Assembly (NCBI RefSeq): GCF_000631985.1
Contig: NZ_JFYN01000005.1
Span: 232,332 to 296,331 of the forward strand
Source: Pseudomonas sp. RIT288
Lineage (GTDB): Bacteria > Pseudomonadota > Gammaproteobacteria > Pseudomonadales > Pseudomonadaceae
Length of the DNA stretch: 64,000 bases
Direction: 5' to 3'
The notes under the pieces were generated by a model that made no database searches, was not told where the DNA came from, and was given only the letters and a program-made list of their open reading frames with translations. Position numbers and translations under genes: made by a program. Shown in pieces: positions 14,966-23,063 of the stretch; the stretch's first letter is position 1; every line of letters starts with the position of its first letter.

Positions 14966-15868
14966 ATGTTGGATAGACTCAAAGGCTCCAGCGGCCAGCC
15001 AGAAGCGCTACGACTGCTAAAGCGCCAGGAATTGGTACAGGAAGACAGCGAGCGTGCAGGCTTCCTACTAAGCAAGGGTGAGCTCATCGAGTTTGAGCCA
15101 GACACCCACCTCATCACTTATGGTGAAGCTTCGAGCGACGTATATTTTTTGCTCTCAGGCGACGTCAGGATTCTAAAGGGTAAGCACATATTGAATGAAA
15201 GCTTTCGCGCTGGTAATTGCGTCGGTGAGATCGCAGCCATTCAAGTCGTTCTGAGGACGGCCACAGTCATCGCAAACACCAGTGTGGTGGCGCTGAAAGT
15301 GGCACGGGAAGATTTTGTGTCATTTATCGATACCTTTCCTGCCGCGAGTAAGGCACTAGCTTTTGATTTGGCGGCTCGGCTGGAACGTAGAAATGATCGA
15401 ATCGCCACGCCAGGCCGTAAGCACCGGATATTTGTGATTTCTTCCACCGAAGCGATGAGTATCGCGCTTACAGGCATACGCTTCTTCAGTCGCCATGATG
15501 AATTTGAATTTTGCCCTTGGCCGATCGAGACATTCCGGGCGTCAAGCTATCCGCTGGATGATCTAGAGGCTGAGCTAGAAACTGCGGACTTCGCTATTGC
15601 CATTGCTCAGGGCGATGACGTCACCGAATCAAGGGACTCTCGAAAGCCTAGCCCGCGAGATAACGTTCTGTTTGAACTCGGCCTTTTCATGGGTCGGCTT
15701 GGGCGCAAACGCACCCTATTGATGACTCAGGAGGGGTGTGACCTCAAGCTTCCAAGCGATCTCAGCGGGATGATGGTGGTGAAGTATTCGAAACAAATCT
15801 CAAGCACACCATCTGAGCAGCTCCAATTGTGGCAACACGCTAAGGATCATTTCGGAGCGCTTATCTAA
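14966..15868 (+). CDS. pycTIR: Pycsar effector: cyclic-nucleotide-binding domain plus TIR (PycTIR)
   Basis: A 300-residue effector. The start at 14966 is chosen because AGGAG lies 9 bp upstream; the ATG at 14957 is too close to it. Residues about 38-140 are a CRP-like cyclic-nucleotide-binding domain (ITYGEASSDVYFLLSGDVRI, VGEIAAIQVVLRTATVIA with Glu89 and Arg97 in the phosphate-binding cassette). Residues 152-275 are a TIR of the CAP12/Pycsar type: RIFVISSTEAMSIA, ADFAIAIAQGDD, then RDNVLFELGLFMGRLGR with Glu237 as NADase residue, and LPSDLSG. In Pycsar, cCMP or cUMP binding activates the TIR, which depletes NAD and stops phage growth. Its stop overlaps the cyclase start (TAATG). Confidence 0.93.
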   Translation: MLDRLKGSSGQPEALRLLKRQELVQEDSERAGFLLSKGELIEFEPDTHLITYGEASSDVYFLLSGDVRILKGKHILNESFRAGNCVGEIAAIQVVLRTATVIANTSVVALKVAREDFVSFIDTFPAASKALAFDLAARLERRNDRIATPGRKHRIFVISSTEAMSIALTGIRFFSRHDEFEFCPWPIETFRASSYPLDDLEAELETADFAIAIAQGDDVTESRDSRKPSPRDNVLFELGLFMGRLGRKRTLLMTQEGCDLKLPSDLSGMMVVKYSKQISSTPSEQLQLWQHAKDHFGALI

Positions 15869-16638
15869 TGAACCACTCTGAGTTATCTCTGGTTGAAATC
15901 GCCGCGCGCGAAGGACTGAAAGCCGCGATACAAGGTTGGGAAAAGGTCGGGCACCTCATCAGAGCAAACGAGATGTTCGAAAGCATGGGGATGGAATCCT
16001 ACGCCGCCGACAGCGCGATACCTGGCCACCCCTTTGTTGAACCGGGAAATCCAAAAGTAGATGAGTTTGTGGCGCTGGTGGTCGACATGCGCAAATCCTC
16101 AGCAAGGCTCAAGACTCATCTAAGCGGTACAAAGGTAAAAAGCGGCTTTCAGCGTATTTACTATGAAACCTCTGCCTTGCTTCCTGCGCTCGCTCAGACG
16201 GCGCTTTTCAAAAACGGCCACGTAACAGAATATCTAGGTGACGGTGTGTTGATCCTTTTCAAGGTCGACACAGACAACCGCGTCCAATCCGTGAAAGACG
16301 CTTATAACGTTGCAGCAAACTGCGTCAAAACCACTAGAAATATTGTTAACGACCTCATTCGCGAACAGTTGGATTTGCCACCATTGGATATCGGAGCGGG
16401 CCTGTCAATGAGCCAAGCTCTAGTGACGATGGTAGGCCTTCCTCCGAACCAGCAGCCGAAAGCAGTCGGAACATGCGTGTGGGAGGCATCGAAGTTGAGC
16501 GACGGAACCAACCAGGTTAACGTTGCCAAGACGTTGTATGACGCGTGGCCGTCAGAAAAAGGGGGTACCTTACGATTTGAGCCACTCAAGTCTTTGAAAC
16601 ACAACGTCGAGGGATTCAAGGTGGTAGCAGGCTCCTAA
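15868..16638 (+). CDS. pycC: Pycsar pyrimidine nucleotide cyclase (PycC)
   Basis: A 256-residue class III-type cyclase domain without membrane segments. Metal-binding Asp73 lies in VALVVDMRKSSARL and the second motif is EYLGDGVLILF with Asp125. The C-terminal half (LDIGAGLSMSQALVTMVG) is the strand-helix that follows in this family. In characterised Pycsar systems PycC makes cCMP or cUMP on phage infection; which base is used here cannot be read reliably. Immediate coupling to a cyclic-nucleotide-binding TIR effector supports the assignment over a housekeeping adenylate cyclase. It is the last island gene before the right end. Confidence 0.92.
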   Translation: MNHSELSLVEIAAREGLKAAIQGWEKVGHLIRANEMFESMGMESYAADSAIPGHPFVEPGNPKVDEFVALVVDMRKSSARLKTHLSGTKVKSGFQRIYYETSALLPALAQTALFKNGHVTEYLGDGVLILFKVDTDNRVQSVKDAYNVAANCVKTTRNIVNDLIREQLDLPPLDIGAGLSMSQALVTMVGLPPNQQPKAVGTCVWEASKLSDGTNQVNVAKTLYDAWPSEKGGTLRFEPLKSLKHNVEGFKVVAGS

Positions 16639-16769
16639 CACCACGAGCAACAGGACATGCTTACCGCCCAACGGCTGGCATCGCAGACGCCAGCCGCACT
16701 CTCAATAGGGGCCAGAGTGATCCAAGCTCGAGTGTCTCGCAGAAGTTAAATTAGGGTGTAAGTTCGCAA

Positions 16770-16789
16770 GGTATTCCAATTGGTATTCC
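16770..16789. promoter_or_regulatory. Right integrase arm-type repeats
   Basis: GGTATTCC occurs at 16770-16777 and 16782-16789, 12 bp apart and in the same orientation as the left tandem pair at 1331-1354. It lies 55-75 bp inside the right end. Confidence 0.6.
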
Positions 16790-16843
16790 ATATAAAAATA
16801 AAAACAGAAATTAAGCACAAAAATCAATAAGATAGCTTTTTGA

Positions 16844-16865
16844 TTCAAGTTACCCCGGCCCACCA
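16844..16865 (+). repeat. Right attachment site (attR), degenerate tmRNA 3' end
   Basis: TTCAAG...CCCCGGCCCACCA matches the tmRNA 3' end (1198-1220) with a one-base deletion and several changes. A hairpin terminator follows at 16874, as expected for the displaced original end of ssrA. The mismatch level suggests an old insertion or tolerant recombination. Confidence 0.5.
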
Positions 16866-16873
16866 ACTCTCGA

Positions 16874-16904
16874 CGACAAAGCCCGCCCAGTGCGGGCTTT
16901 GTCG
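16874..16904. terminator. Terminator at the island's right border
   Basis: CGACAAAGCCCGC-CCAGT-GCGGGCTTTGTCG, a 13-bp perfect stem. It probably served ssrA before the insertion and now also ends the EamA transporter gene on the minus strand. Confidence 0.75.
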
Positions 16905-16915
16905 CATCTGGCGTT

Positions 16916-17968
16916 TCATTCCTGCTTCCAATGCCCATGCCGATGATGCACATCCGGAAAATGCGCATGCCTATGCCGTATCGGCGTGTGCACATGCCGA
17001 TGGCTATGCGGCTCCACCCCATCCCACTCAAACCCATGTGTATGTTGGTGATGCTCATCGTGTGTATGCCGATGATCATGCTCAAGCGGTTCGTGCTGAT
17101 GTTCATGAACATGGTTTTCCATCAGATGAATCCATACCCCCACGGCCATTAACGCCGCTGCGAGCAGGAACATCAGCGATATCGACTCGCCGAGCAGCAG
17201 AATCGAGATGCCTGCGCCCAGAAACGGTGCGGTGGAAAAGTAGGCGCCGGTGCGTGCGCTGCCGAGGCCGCGCAGGGCGAGGACGAACATTACCAGGCTG
17301 ACGCCGTAGCCGAGAAAGCCGACCAGCATGATCGGCGCCAGCGAGGTGGCGGCGGGTAGTTGGGTGCCGATGAACAGGGCCAATGTGCAGTTGACCAGAC
17401 CGGCCATGAGGCCTTTGCTGCCGGCGATGAACAGTGCGTCCGAGGCAGAGACTTTACGGGTCAGGTTATTGTCGATGGCCCAGCAAAAGCAGGCGAAGGC
17501 CACGGCCAATGGGCCGGTCCAGTCTTGCGCCGAGATGGCCTCTTGTGGCCAGGACAGCACGACGCCACCGGCGACGATGGCGAGCATGCCGATCACGATT
17601 CGTCGGTCGGCATTTTCCTTGAACACCACCCACGCCAGCAGCGCCGTGAGCACTGATTCGAGGTTGAGCATCAGTGACGCGCTCGCGCCGGACGTTCGGG
17701 TCAGACCGAACATCAGCGCCACCGGCGCCAGCACTCCGCCGAAGCCGATGGCACCGAGCAGCCATGGCCATTCACCGGTGCCGAGACCGGAAGGCTTCCA
17801 GCCACGATCGCGGGCAAAACGCAGGATGGTCAAGCCCAGACCGCTACCGAGATAGAGCAGCCCGGCCAGCAGAATTGGCGAAATCTGTATCCCCAGCAGT
17901 TTGGCGAGGGGTGTACTGGCGCCAAACAGCGCCGCCGCAATCAATGCGTAGAGAACGCTCATATTCAT
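16916..17968 (-). CDS. EamA/DMT-family transporter with histidine-rich tail
   Basis: An approximately 350-residue membrane protein with about ten hydrophobic segments in two EamA repeats (LYALIAAALFGASTPLAKLL; CFCWAIDNNLTRKVSASDAL), as in drug/metabolite exporters. The last 68 residues form a cytoplasmic or periplasmic tail with 23 histidines, in runs such as HEHDHRHTHDEHHQHTH-like patterns, which is not part of the usual fold and suggests metal binding. The tail sequence points to export or buffering of a divalent metal (Ni, Co or Zn); this is inference. Start at 17968 or 17962 (no clear ribosome site for either). First core gene to the right of the island. Confidence 0.8.
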   Translation of the reverse strand: MNMSVLYALIAAALFGASTPLAKLLGIQISPILLAGLLYLGSGLGLTILRFARDRGWKPSGLGTGEWPWLLGAIGFGGVLAPVALMFGLTRTSGASASLMLNLESVLTALLAWVVFKENADRRIVIGMLAIVAGGVVLSWPQEAISAQDWTGPLAVAFACFCWAIDNNLTRKVSASDALFIAGSKGLMAGLVNCTLALFIGTQLPAATSLAPIMLVGFLGYGVSLVMFVLALRGLGSARTGAYFSTAPFLGAGISILLLGESISLMFLLAAALMAVGVWIHLMENHVHEHQHEPLEHDHRHTHDEHHQHTHGFEWDGVEPHSHRHVHTPIRHRHAHFPDVHHRHGHWKQE

Positions 17969-18185
17969 GCCGGAAACACTCGCTCGGGCCGATGGAATAC
18001 CGGCACCTATCATGGCAACGATCATGGCAAAAATCAGGTGAGAATTATGTGAACAGCTGATTCGTCTCAGGGAACATCACCTCTGGCACGTGCTCAAATC
18101 CAGCAACATTTTATCCGCGCAATCTCTGGGCGGTCGCTCGAAGCAGGCTCTATGCTGCGAACATCGAGATGCAATGGAGTTGAAG

Positions 18186-19109
18186 ATGAAGAGTTGGATC
18201 GCCGTAGCGCTGGCCGCGCTGATTTCCTTGTCCGTCCATGCGGCCGACGCCCCCACTGTGCACGCCGAACCGATTGCGTTCACTGCCAGCGCCGACAGCG
18301 CCCAGCGCAAACAGTCGATCAAGGGTGACCAGACCGCGCAGTACAGATTCAACGCCAAGGCCGGCCAGATACTGACCGTCGACTTCAAACCGTCCAACAC
18401 CTCCGCTTACTTCAACATCCTCGCCAAGGGTGCCGATTACGCGCTGTTCAACGGCTCGATCATGGGCAATCACTTCCTCGGCACATTGCCCAGCGATGGC
18501 GAGTACACGGTTCAGGTCTACCTCATGCGCAACGCCGCACGGCGTAATGAAGTGGCCAACTATGAGCTGTCGCTGAGGCTGGTCAATGGCGATGCCATCA
18601 GCCGGCAACAGCCATTCGATCAGACGCTGGAATTGCACGGCATCGCCTTTCACGTCAGCACCGAGCAGGTCGATGGCAAACCGACGCTGCGCATCGCTCC
18701 CAAGGGGCTGGAGATCGACAACACGGTTATCAGCCAGGCGCTGACGGGTGATGTGGTGCGCGCCGAAGTCGCCGACATCAATAACGACGGCTCCCCCGAA
18801 CTCTACGTTTTCACCCGCTCGCCCGGGCGCGGCATGCCGGGCGAACTGATCGCCTATTCAGCCAACAACAAGAAATCCCTGAGCGCAATCTACCTGCCTC
18901 CCGTCAGCGACAACCCGAAAACCGCCGAGGGTTATCAGGGCGAGGACTCGTTTGCGGTGGTGGAAAACACGTTGGTGCAACGCTTCCCGGTGTATGACAG
19001 TGCCGACGCTGGCGCCGGGCGTACGGGAAAGATGCGTCAGGTTCAGTACAAGTTGGTGGCAGGTGAAGCCGGCTGGATTTTGCGCGAGGACAAGGTCTCC
19101 GAGTTCTGA
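18186..19109 (+). CDS. Secreted PliG-like lysozyme-inhibitor domain protein
   Basis: A 307-residue protein. The start at 18186 has GGAG upstream and yields a signal peptide (MKSWIAVALAALISLSVHAA). Residues about 40-140 resemble inhibitors of g-type lysozyme (PliG): QYRFNAKAGQILTVDF, then TLPSDGEYTVQVYLMRNAAR and RRNEVANYELSLRL, a periplasmic beta-sandwich that blocks lysozyme. The second half contains ADINNDGSPELYVFT, a calcium-loop-like repeat seen in FG-GAP-type modules, and is longer than classical PliG. It is likely periplasmic; inhibition of lysozyme is inferred from family resemblance. Confidence 0.65.
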   Translation: MKSWIAVALAALISLSVHAADAPTVHAEPIAFTASADSAQRKQSIKGDQTAQYRFNAKAGQILTVDFKPSNTSAYFNILAKGADYALFNGSIMGNHFLGTLPSDGEYTVQVYLMRNAARRNEVANYELSLRLVNGDAISRQQPFDQTLELHGIAFHVSTEQVDGKPTLRIAPKGLEIDNTVISQALTGDVVRAEVADINNDGSPELYVFTRSPGRGMPGELIAYSANNKKSLSAIYLPPVSDNPKTAEGYQGEDSFAVVENTLVQRFPVYDSADAGAGRTGKMRQVQYKLVAGEAGWILREDKVSEF

Positions 19110-19247
19110 AATGACCTGGCTCGTCATGCCGATTTCGCCGCGGATCACCTGCCCTGAGCCGTTGCAGAGCGCTCGCTGCCGAGATGAATTTTTCTTCACT
19201 GCCCCGCTTCGATCAACGCGGTACAGTCCGCTCGCTCATTCAAGAAA

Positions 19248-19820
19248 CTACGGTTCGCCCGCGCTCTCCCGCGGGCTTTTTTTTGCCTGGCGTTTGCTGC
19301 CGAAGCGATACACCCAGGTGTCCTGCACGCCGTGCTGCTGCGATTGCCGCGTCTGTGGGTGAACCCTGATCAGCGCAAACCCCGCCGCTTCAGCCAGACG
19401 CTGACTGCGGCTGTTGGCCGAGGATGTGGTCAGGTAAAAGGTGAACTCAGGCAGGCGCCTGACCAGTTGCTGGATAACTTCGCGCATGTAGCCCTTGCCG
19501 GCAAACGCGCTGTTGGCCCAATAACCGACGACATAGCGCTTGCGTCGACGCGGCACCAGGCCGATGCAGCCAACGACGGCTTGTCCGTCTTCAGTCACGA
19601 TGAATAAGCGCCGCTCACCGGTCTCGCTGGTGAAGTCATCCCGCGCTTGCAGCATGGACGACAGCGCCCGCTCCTCACTGGTGTGTTCAACCGCCCACTC
19701 TAGAAAAGGCGCATGCTCGCGGTAACTGGCGTTCAGCGCCTCCCGCACCGGAGCGACCAGCGCTGGGTCCGGCGCCCGAACACACAGTGCCAACCCATTT
19801 ACCGTCAATGCAAATTCCAT
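19248..19820 (-). CDS. GNAT-family N-acetyltransferase
   Basis: A 190-residue RimJ/RimL-type acetyltransferase. The start at 19820 has GGAGG 8 bp upstream. The acetyl-CoA-binding region is GYWANSAFAGKGYMREVIQQ (pattern Q/R-x-x-G-x-G/A degenerate to FAGKGYM), followed by ANSRSQRLAEAAGFALIR, the usual C-terminal strand-helix. Such enzymes acetylate the N-terminus of ribosomal proteins or small amines; the substrate is unknown. Its last codons overlap a hairpin that terminates transcription on the other strand. Confidence 0.85.
   Translation of the reverse strand: MEFALTVNGLALCVRAPDPALVAPVREALNASYREHAPFLEWAVEHTSEERALSSMLQARDDFTSETGERRLFIVTEDGQAVVGCIGLVPRRRKRYVVGYWANSAFAGKGYMREVIQQLVRRLPEFTFYLTTSSANSRSQRLAEAAGFALIRVHPQTRQSQQHGVQDTWVYRFGSKRQAKKSPRESAGEP
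19257..19284 (+). terminator. Terminator after the PliG-like gene
   Basis: GCCCGCG-CTCTCC-CGCGGGC is followed by eight T on the plus strand. It overlaps the 3' end of the convergent acetyltransferase gene, where it encodes KKSPRESAG. Confidence 0.8.
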
Positions 19821-19962
19821 TGCTTGTTCCTCCAACCCCAGAAATGCCGCAGTCGATAACCCTGTGCACTCAACCAAAGAAATTTACAGGACGCCAGCGC
19901 GGTTTGTTTTTTTCCGCCCCATGATCAATCCTGTCTCTCGACCCTGCCCACCGGAGCCCCCG

Positions 19963-20550
19963 ATGTCACTGCTGAGCCTGCCCTGCCAACGCCTGACGCT
20001 CGCCATCCTCGCCCCGGAACAGGCCGAGCTGGAAAGTGACTTCTATGCACACAACCAGCGCCATCTCGCGCCATGGTCGCCGATCCGCACCACCGAATAT
20101 TTTTCCAGCGAACAGATTCGCCGTCGGCTTGAAGTCCAGGCCAGTGCCTACGAGGCCGGACTGGCGATGCATTTCGCCCTGCTGACGCCGGATGGCCAAC
20201 AGATGATCGGCGCGTGCAATTTCAGCGGGATCATTCGCGGCGCATTTCAGGCGTGTTATCTGGGTTATCACATTGACCACGCGCATCAGGGTCAGGGCCT
20301 GATGCAGGAAGGCCTGGAGGCTGGCATCGGCTACATGTTCGATACGCAGAACCTGCACCGGATCATGGCCAACTACATGCCCGGCAACGAGCGCAGTGCG
20401 CGCTTGCTGGAGCGCCTGGGTTTCGAGCGCGAGGGCTACGCCAAGGCCTACCTGAACATCGCCGGCCGCTGGCAGGACCATGTGCTGACGGCGCTGGTCA
20501 ATCCGTTGTTCGAAACGCCGGAGAAGCGTTGGTCACGACAACTGGCTTGA
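19963..20550 (+). CDS. GNAT acetyltransferase, RimJ-like
   Basis: A 195-residue protein close to ribosomal-protein-alanine N-acetyltransferase RimJ: LTLAILAPEQAELESDFYAH, ISF-like GACNFSGIIRGAFQACYLGY, DHAHQGQGLMQEGLEAGIGY (acetyl-CoA P-loop, Q-x-x-G-x-G/L), and ANYMPGNERSARLLERLGFE. The start at 19963 has GGAG upstream; an earlier ATG at 19921 lacks one. A gap of about 30 bp separates it from the following glycosyltransferase gene. RimJ modifies the N-terminus of S5 in enterobacteria; the target here is inferred. Confidence 0.85.
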   Translation: MSLLSLPCQRLTLAILAPEQAELESDFYAHNQRHLAPWSPIRTTEYFSSEQIRRRLEVQASAYEAGLAMHFALLTPDGQQMIGACNFSGIIRGAFQACYLGYHIDHAHQGQGLMQEGLEAGIGYMFDTQNLHRIMANYMPGNERSARLLERLGFEREGYAKAYLNIAGRWQDHVLTALVNPLFETPEKRWSRQLA

Positions 20551-20580
20551 GTTTCACAATTTGTTAAGCATTGGCGAAGT

Positions 20581-22059
20581 ATGCTCAAGGCTCCTGCCCT
20601 TTCCGGTTGCCTGAAGTCCATGCCGCGTGCCGCCACTTCACTGTTTCTACTCGCCGCCCTGCTGTTTTTTTTCGCTTTGGGTAACCACCAGTTGCAAGGC
20701 TCCACCGAGGCCCGGGTCGCCGGGATCGCCATGGAGATGCATCTGGACGATGACTGGGTGACGCCGCGTCTGTTCGGCGAACCGTTTCTGGAAAAACCAC
20801 CGCTGAGCCTGTGGCTGGACGCCGGCGCCATGCGCGTGTTCGGCGTTTCGCCGTGGGCGGTGCGGCTGGCATCCGCGGTTGCCGGGTTGCTCAGCGTGAT
20901 GCTGCTGTACGGCATGCTGCGCCGCTTCGGCCGCCCGAAAGCGGTTGCCTGGACGGCGGGGATTCTGCTGGCGACCATGGCCAGTTACTGGAGCAACGTG
21001 CGCGGGGTCGGTGAGGATGCGCTGCTGGCGCTCGGCGTGACCACGGCGCTGCTGGCATTCTTTCAGGCGCAACGCGCACCGAGCGCGGGTAACTCGCTGC
21101 TGTTTATCGCCGGGATCGCCGTCGCCACGTTGAGCAAGGGCGTGCTCGGACTGGCGATGCCGGGGGTGGTGATTTTCGCCTACCTGCTGGCCGATAACCT
21201 GATCGACAAACGCCTGAAGTTCGGCGCCTGGCTGCGTCCCGGCCTGCTAACGGTTGTAGGTCTGATTCCGTTGCTGATCTGGCTCGCCGTGCTCTATCAG
21301 CGCGGTGGCTCGCACGCCGTCGCTGAAGTGCTACTGACCAACAGCGTCGGGCGCTTCAGCGGCTCGTTCGTCGAGGCCGGGCATTACGAGCCGTTCTATT
21401 ACTACCTCGCCAAACTGCCGGAAGCGTTCCTGCCGTGGAACATTCTGGTGTACCTGGGCTTGTGGCATTTCCGTAAAGAATTGAAGGCCAACCGTTACCT
21501 GTTGTTTTTCAGCCTGTGGATCGTCGCGCAGTTCATCATGCTGACCCTGGCCTCGAGCAAACGCACGGTGTACCTGATGTCGATGACCCCGGCCGCTGCC
21601 GTGATCGCCGCTGAGTACGCGCGCGTGTTGTTCGAGCGCTTGCGGGCGCATGAAACCGCCGACCGCTTCATCGGAAAAGTCGCCCGTCATCGTCAGACGC
21701 TTGCCGCAGGGTTGCTCACGGTGGTGATCGTCAGCTACCTCGGCGCGGCCCAGTGGGCACTGCCCAACGCCGACAAGGAGCTGTCGTTCCTGCCGTTGAC
21801 CCAACATATTCAGACCCTGCAAGCCAACGGTCAGCAGGTGGCGCTGTTCCAGGCCAATGAACGGGTCGGTGGCGCCAGCGTGTTCTACACCCAAAGCGTG
21901 CTCAAGGGCCTGGACACCGACGCACAACTGCACGACTTCCTCAGCGCTTCACCCTCGAACGTCGCGGTGATCTCGGCAGACAATGAACCGGTCGCGCCGC
22001 TCAGAGTGCTCAAGACCATGATGGTCGGGCGCCAGGCGTACTACTTCGTCGGCTACTGA
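20581..22059 (+). CDS. ArnT-like PMT-family glycosyltransferase
   Basis: A 492-residue polytopic membrane protein of the PMT/ArnT family, which moves a sugar from an undecaprenyl-phosphate carrier to lipid A or another envelope acceptor in the periplasm. The first periplasmic loop has the family motif EARVAGIAMEMHLDD followed by DWVTPRLFGEPFLEKPPL, with the acidic catalytic residue. About twelve hydrophobic segments follow, then a soluble C-terminal domain (about 390-492). It is not in an arn operon, so the donor sugar is unclear. A terminator follows, and a histidine phosphatase gene faces it. Confidence 0.85.
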   Translation: MLKAPALSGCLKSMPRAATSLFLLAALLFFFALGNHQLQGSTEARVAGIAMEMHLDDDWVTPRLFGEPFLEKPPLSLWLDAGAMRVFGVSPWAVRLASAVAGLLSVMLLYGMLRRFGRPKAVAWTAGILLATMASYWSNVRGVGEDALLALGVTTALLAFFQAQRAPSAGNSLLFIAGIAVATLSKGVLGLAMPGVVIFAYLLADNLIDKRLKFGAWLRPGLLTVVGLIPLLIWLAVLYQRGGSHAVAEVLLTNSVGRFSGSFVEAGHYEPFYYYLAKLPEAFLPWNILVYLGLWHFRKELKANRYLLFFSLWIVAQFIMLTLASSKRTVYLMSMTPAAAVIAAEYARVLFERLRAHETADRFIGKVARHRQTLAAGLLTVVIVSYLGAAQWALPNADKELSFLPLTQHIQTLQANGQQVALFQANERVGGASVFYTQSVLKGLDTDAQLHDFLSASPSNVAVISADNEPVAPLRVLKTMMVGRQAYYFVGY

Positions 22060-22081
22060 CGTCCTTCGCGCCAGACAATAA

Positions 22082-22107
22082 AAAACCCGCCGTCACTGGC
22101 GGGTTTT
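22082..22107. terminator. Bidirectional terminator
   Basis: AAAACCCGCC-GTCACT-GGCGGGTTTT, 10-bp stem with A/T tracts on both sides, between the convergent glycosyltransferase and phosphatase genes. Confidence 0.85.
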
Positions 22108-22136
22108 GTTTGGGCTGACGCTTTGCAAACTTCAGT

Positions 22137-22829
22137 TCACCGAGTACTCACTGAGTGCCAATCGGAGGCTTCGATGAAGCCAAGCACCCGCGGATCCGCT
22201 TTGTTTGCGGCAGACACAAACAGTGAGGAACCGTAGCCAGGGTCAGAAACCGGTGCGTTCAAGTCCTTTTCCAGCTCCGCCATGCACTCGCTGTGGGTCA
22301 CCAGGATCAGGTTGCGCCCCGCAAGCTTGTGCGCCAGCGCTTCCTGCAGGATGTGGCCCTTGCAGCTGATAAGCCAGTCTTCGCCGCTGGCCGCGCGGTT
22401 GAACATATAACCGGCGGTCTGCACGGTGCGCAGCATCGGGCTGTTGTAGATATCGGCGTTATTCAGGCCCAGATGCTCGAACTGCGCACCGACACCGACC
22501 GCAACACTGCGTGAGCGGTCGGTGATGCCGTCTTCGCCACTCAGGCACGGCGCCGGCGAGTGATCGCAGCGCTCGACGTGACGCACCAGCACAATCATGT
22601 CGCCCTTGGCCCATCCGGCCGCCAGCGCCCGGGCTCCGGACACATTGCCATGGGCCAGGTCCGGCACCGCCGCCGGGGCGAGCAGCCACAAGGTCAGCGG
22701 AATCACCAATAACAAGGCGCCGAGCACGACCCAGGTATTGCGATAGCGGGCCAGTCCGCTCAGGGAAATCGAGCGTTTGACGCCGAACAGACTCAGTCTC
22801 AATTCCACATCGGGCCGCCTCGCCGGCAT
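22137..22829 (-). CDS. Membrane-anchored histidine phosphatase family protein
   Basis: About 230 residues with one N-terminal membrane segment (WVVLGALLLVIPLTLWLLAP) and a periplasmic phosphatase domain. The catalytic motif is VLVRHVERCDHS (RH-type, degenerate from RHGE) and the second histidine lies in LVTHSECMAEL. Cysteines in CDHSPAPC and the SCKG segment may form disulfides. The neighbouring ArnT-like gene suggests a role in lipid A or envelope sugar metabolism, similar to heptose-phosphate phosphatases; this is inference. The start codon is uncertain because no good ribosome site is seen at 22829. Confidence 0.75.
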   Translation of the reverse strand: MPARRPDVELRLSLFGVKRSISLSGLARYRNTWVVLGALLLVIPLTLWLLAPAAVPDLAHGNVSGARALAAGWAKGDMIVLVRHVERCDHSPAPCLSGEDGITDRSRSVAVGVGAQFEHLGLNNADIYNSPMLRTVQTAGYMFNRAASGEDWLISCKGHILQEALAHKLAGRNLILVTHSECMAELEKDLNAPVSDPGYGSSLFVSAANKADPRVLGFIEASDWHSVSTR

Positions 22830-23063
22830 CCATCACAGTCAATTCGATGCGGCGAGGGTAGAGAAGCGGGCGTAAGTGACGAGTGAAACGCATGTGAAAA
22901 AAGTCTTGAAGTGCCCTTGTTACAAATTCCGTCGGACAAAAACCTTTCAGCTCTCGTGTTTGCGGCCGATACAGACCTGCTAACACCCTTGCTGGCTCAG
23001 AAAAACAACAATCTTCCAGCCTCACCGACGATCAAGTAGCTCTACGTTCCTGGAGGAATTGTG

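Larger units (their letters stand above)
1221..16865. mobile_element. Genomic island integrated at ssrA, carrying stacked defence systems
   Basis: The 15.6-kb segment begins after tmRNA and ends at a degenerate copy of the tmRNA 3' end. It contains a P4-type tyrosine integrase at the left edge, a second tyrosine recombinase, a DUF3987 P-loop protein, and three cargo operons with TIR, SLATT, QueC, transglycosylase-like and Pycsar genes. Both ends carry GGTATTCC repeats spaced 12 bp apart. The REP palindromes that are frequent from 25 kb to 47 kb are absent inside it. No conjugation, capsid or terminase genes are visible, so the element is likely mobilisable or integrase-only rather than self-transmissible. 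The boundaries are inferred from the repeats and could shift by tens of bases. Confidence 0.85.

Noticed and set aside
14966..16638. CBASS instead of Pycsar
   Set aside because: The effector TIR resembles Cap12, but it has a CRP-type cyclic-nucleotide domain and the partner is a class III-type cyclase, not a CD-NTase.
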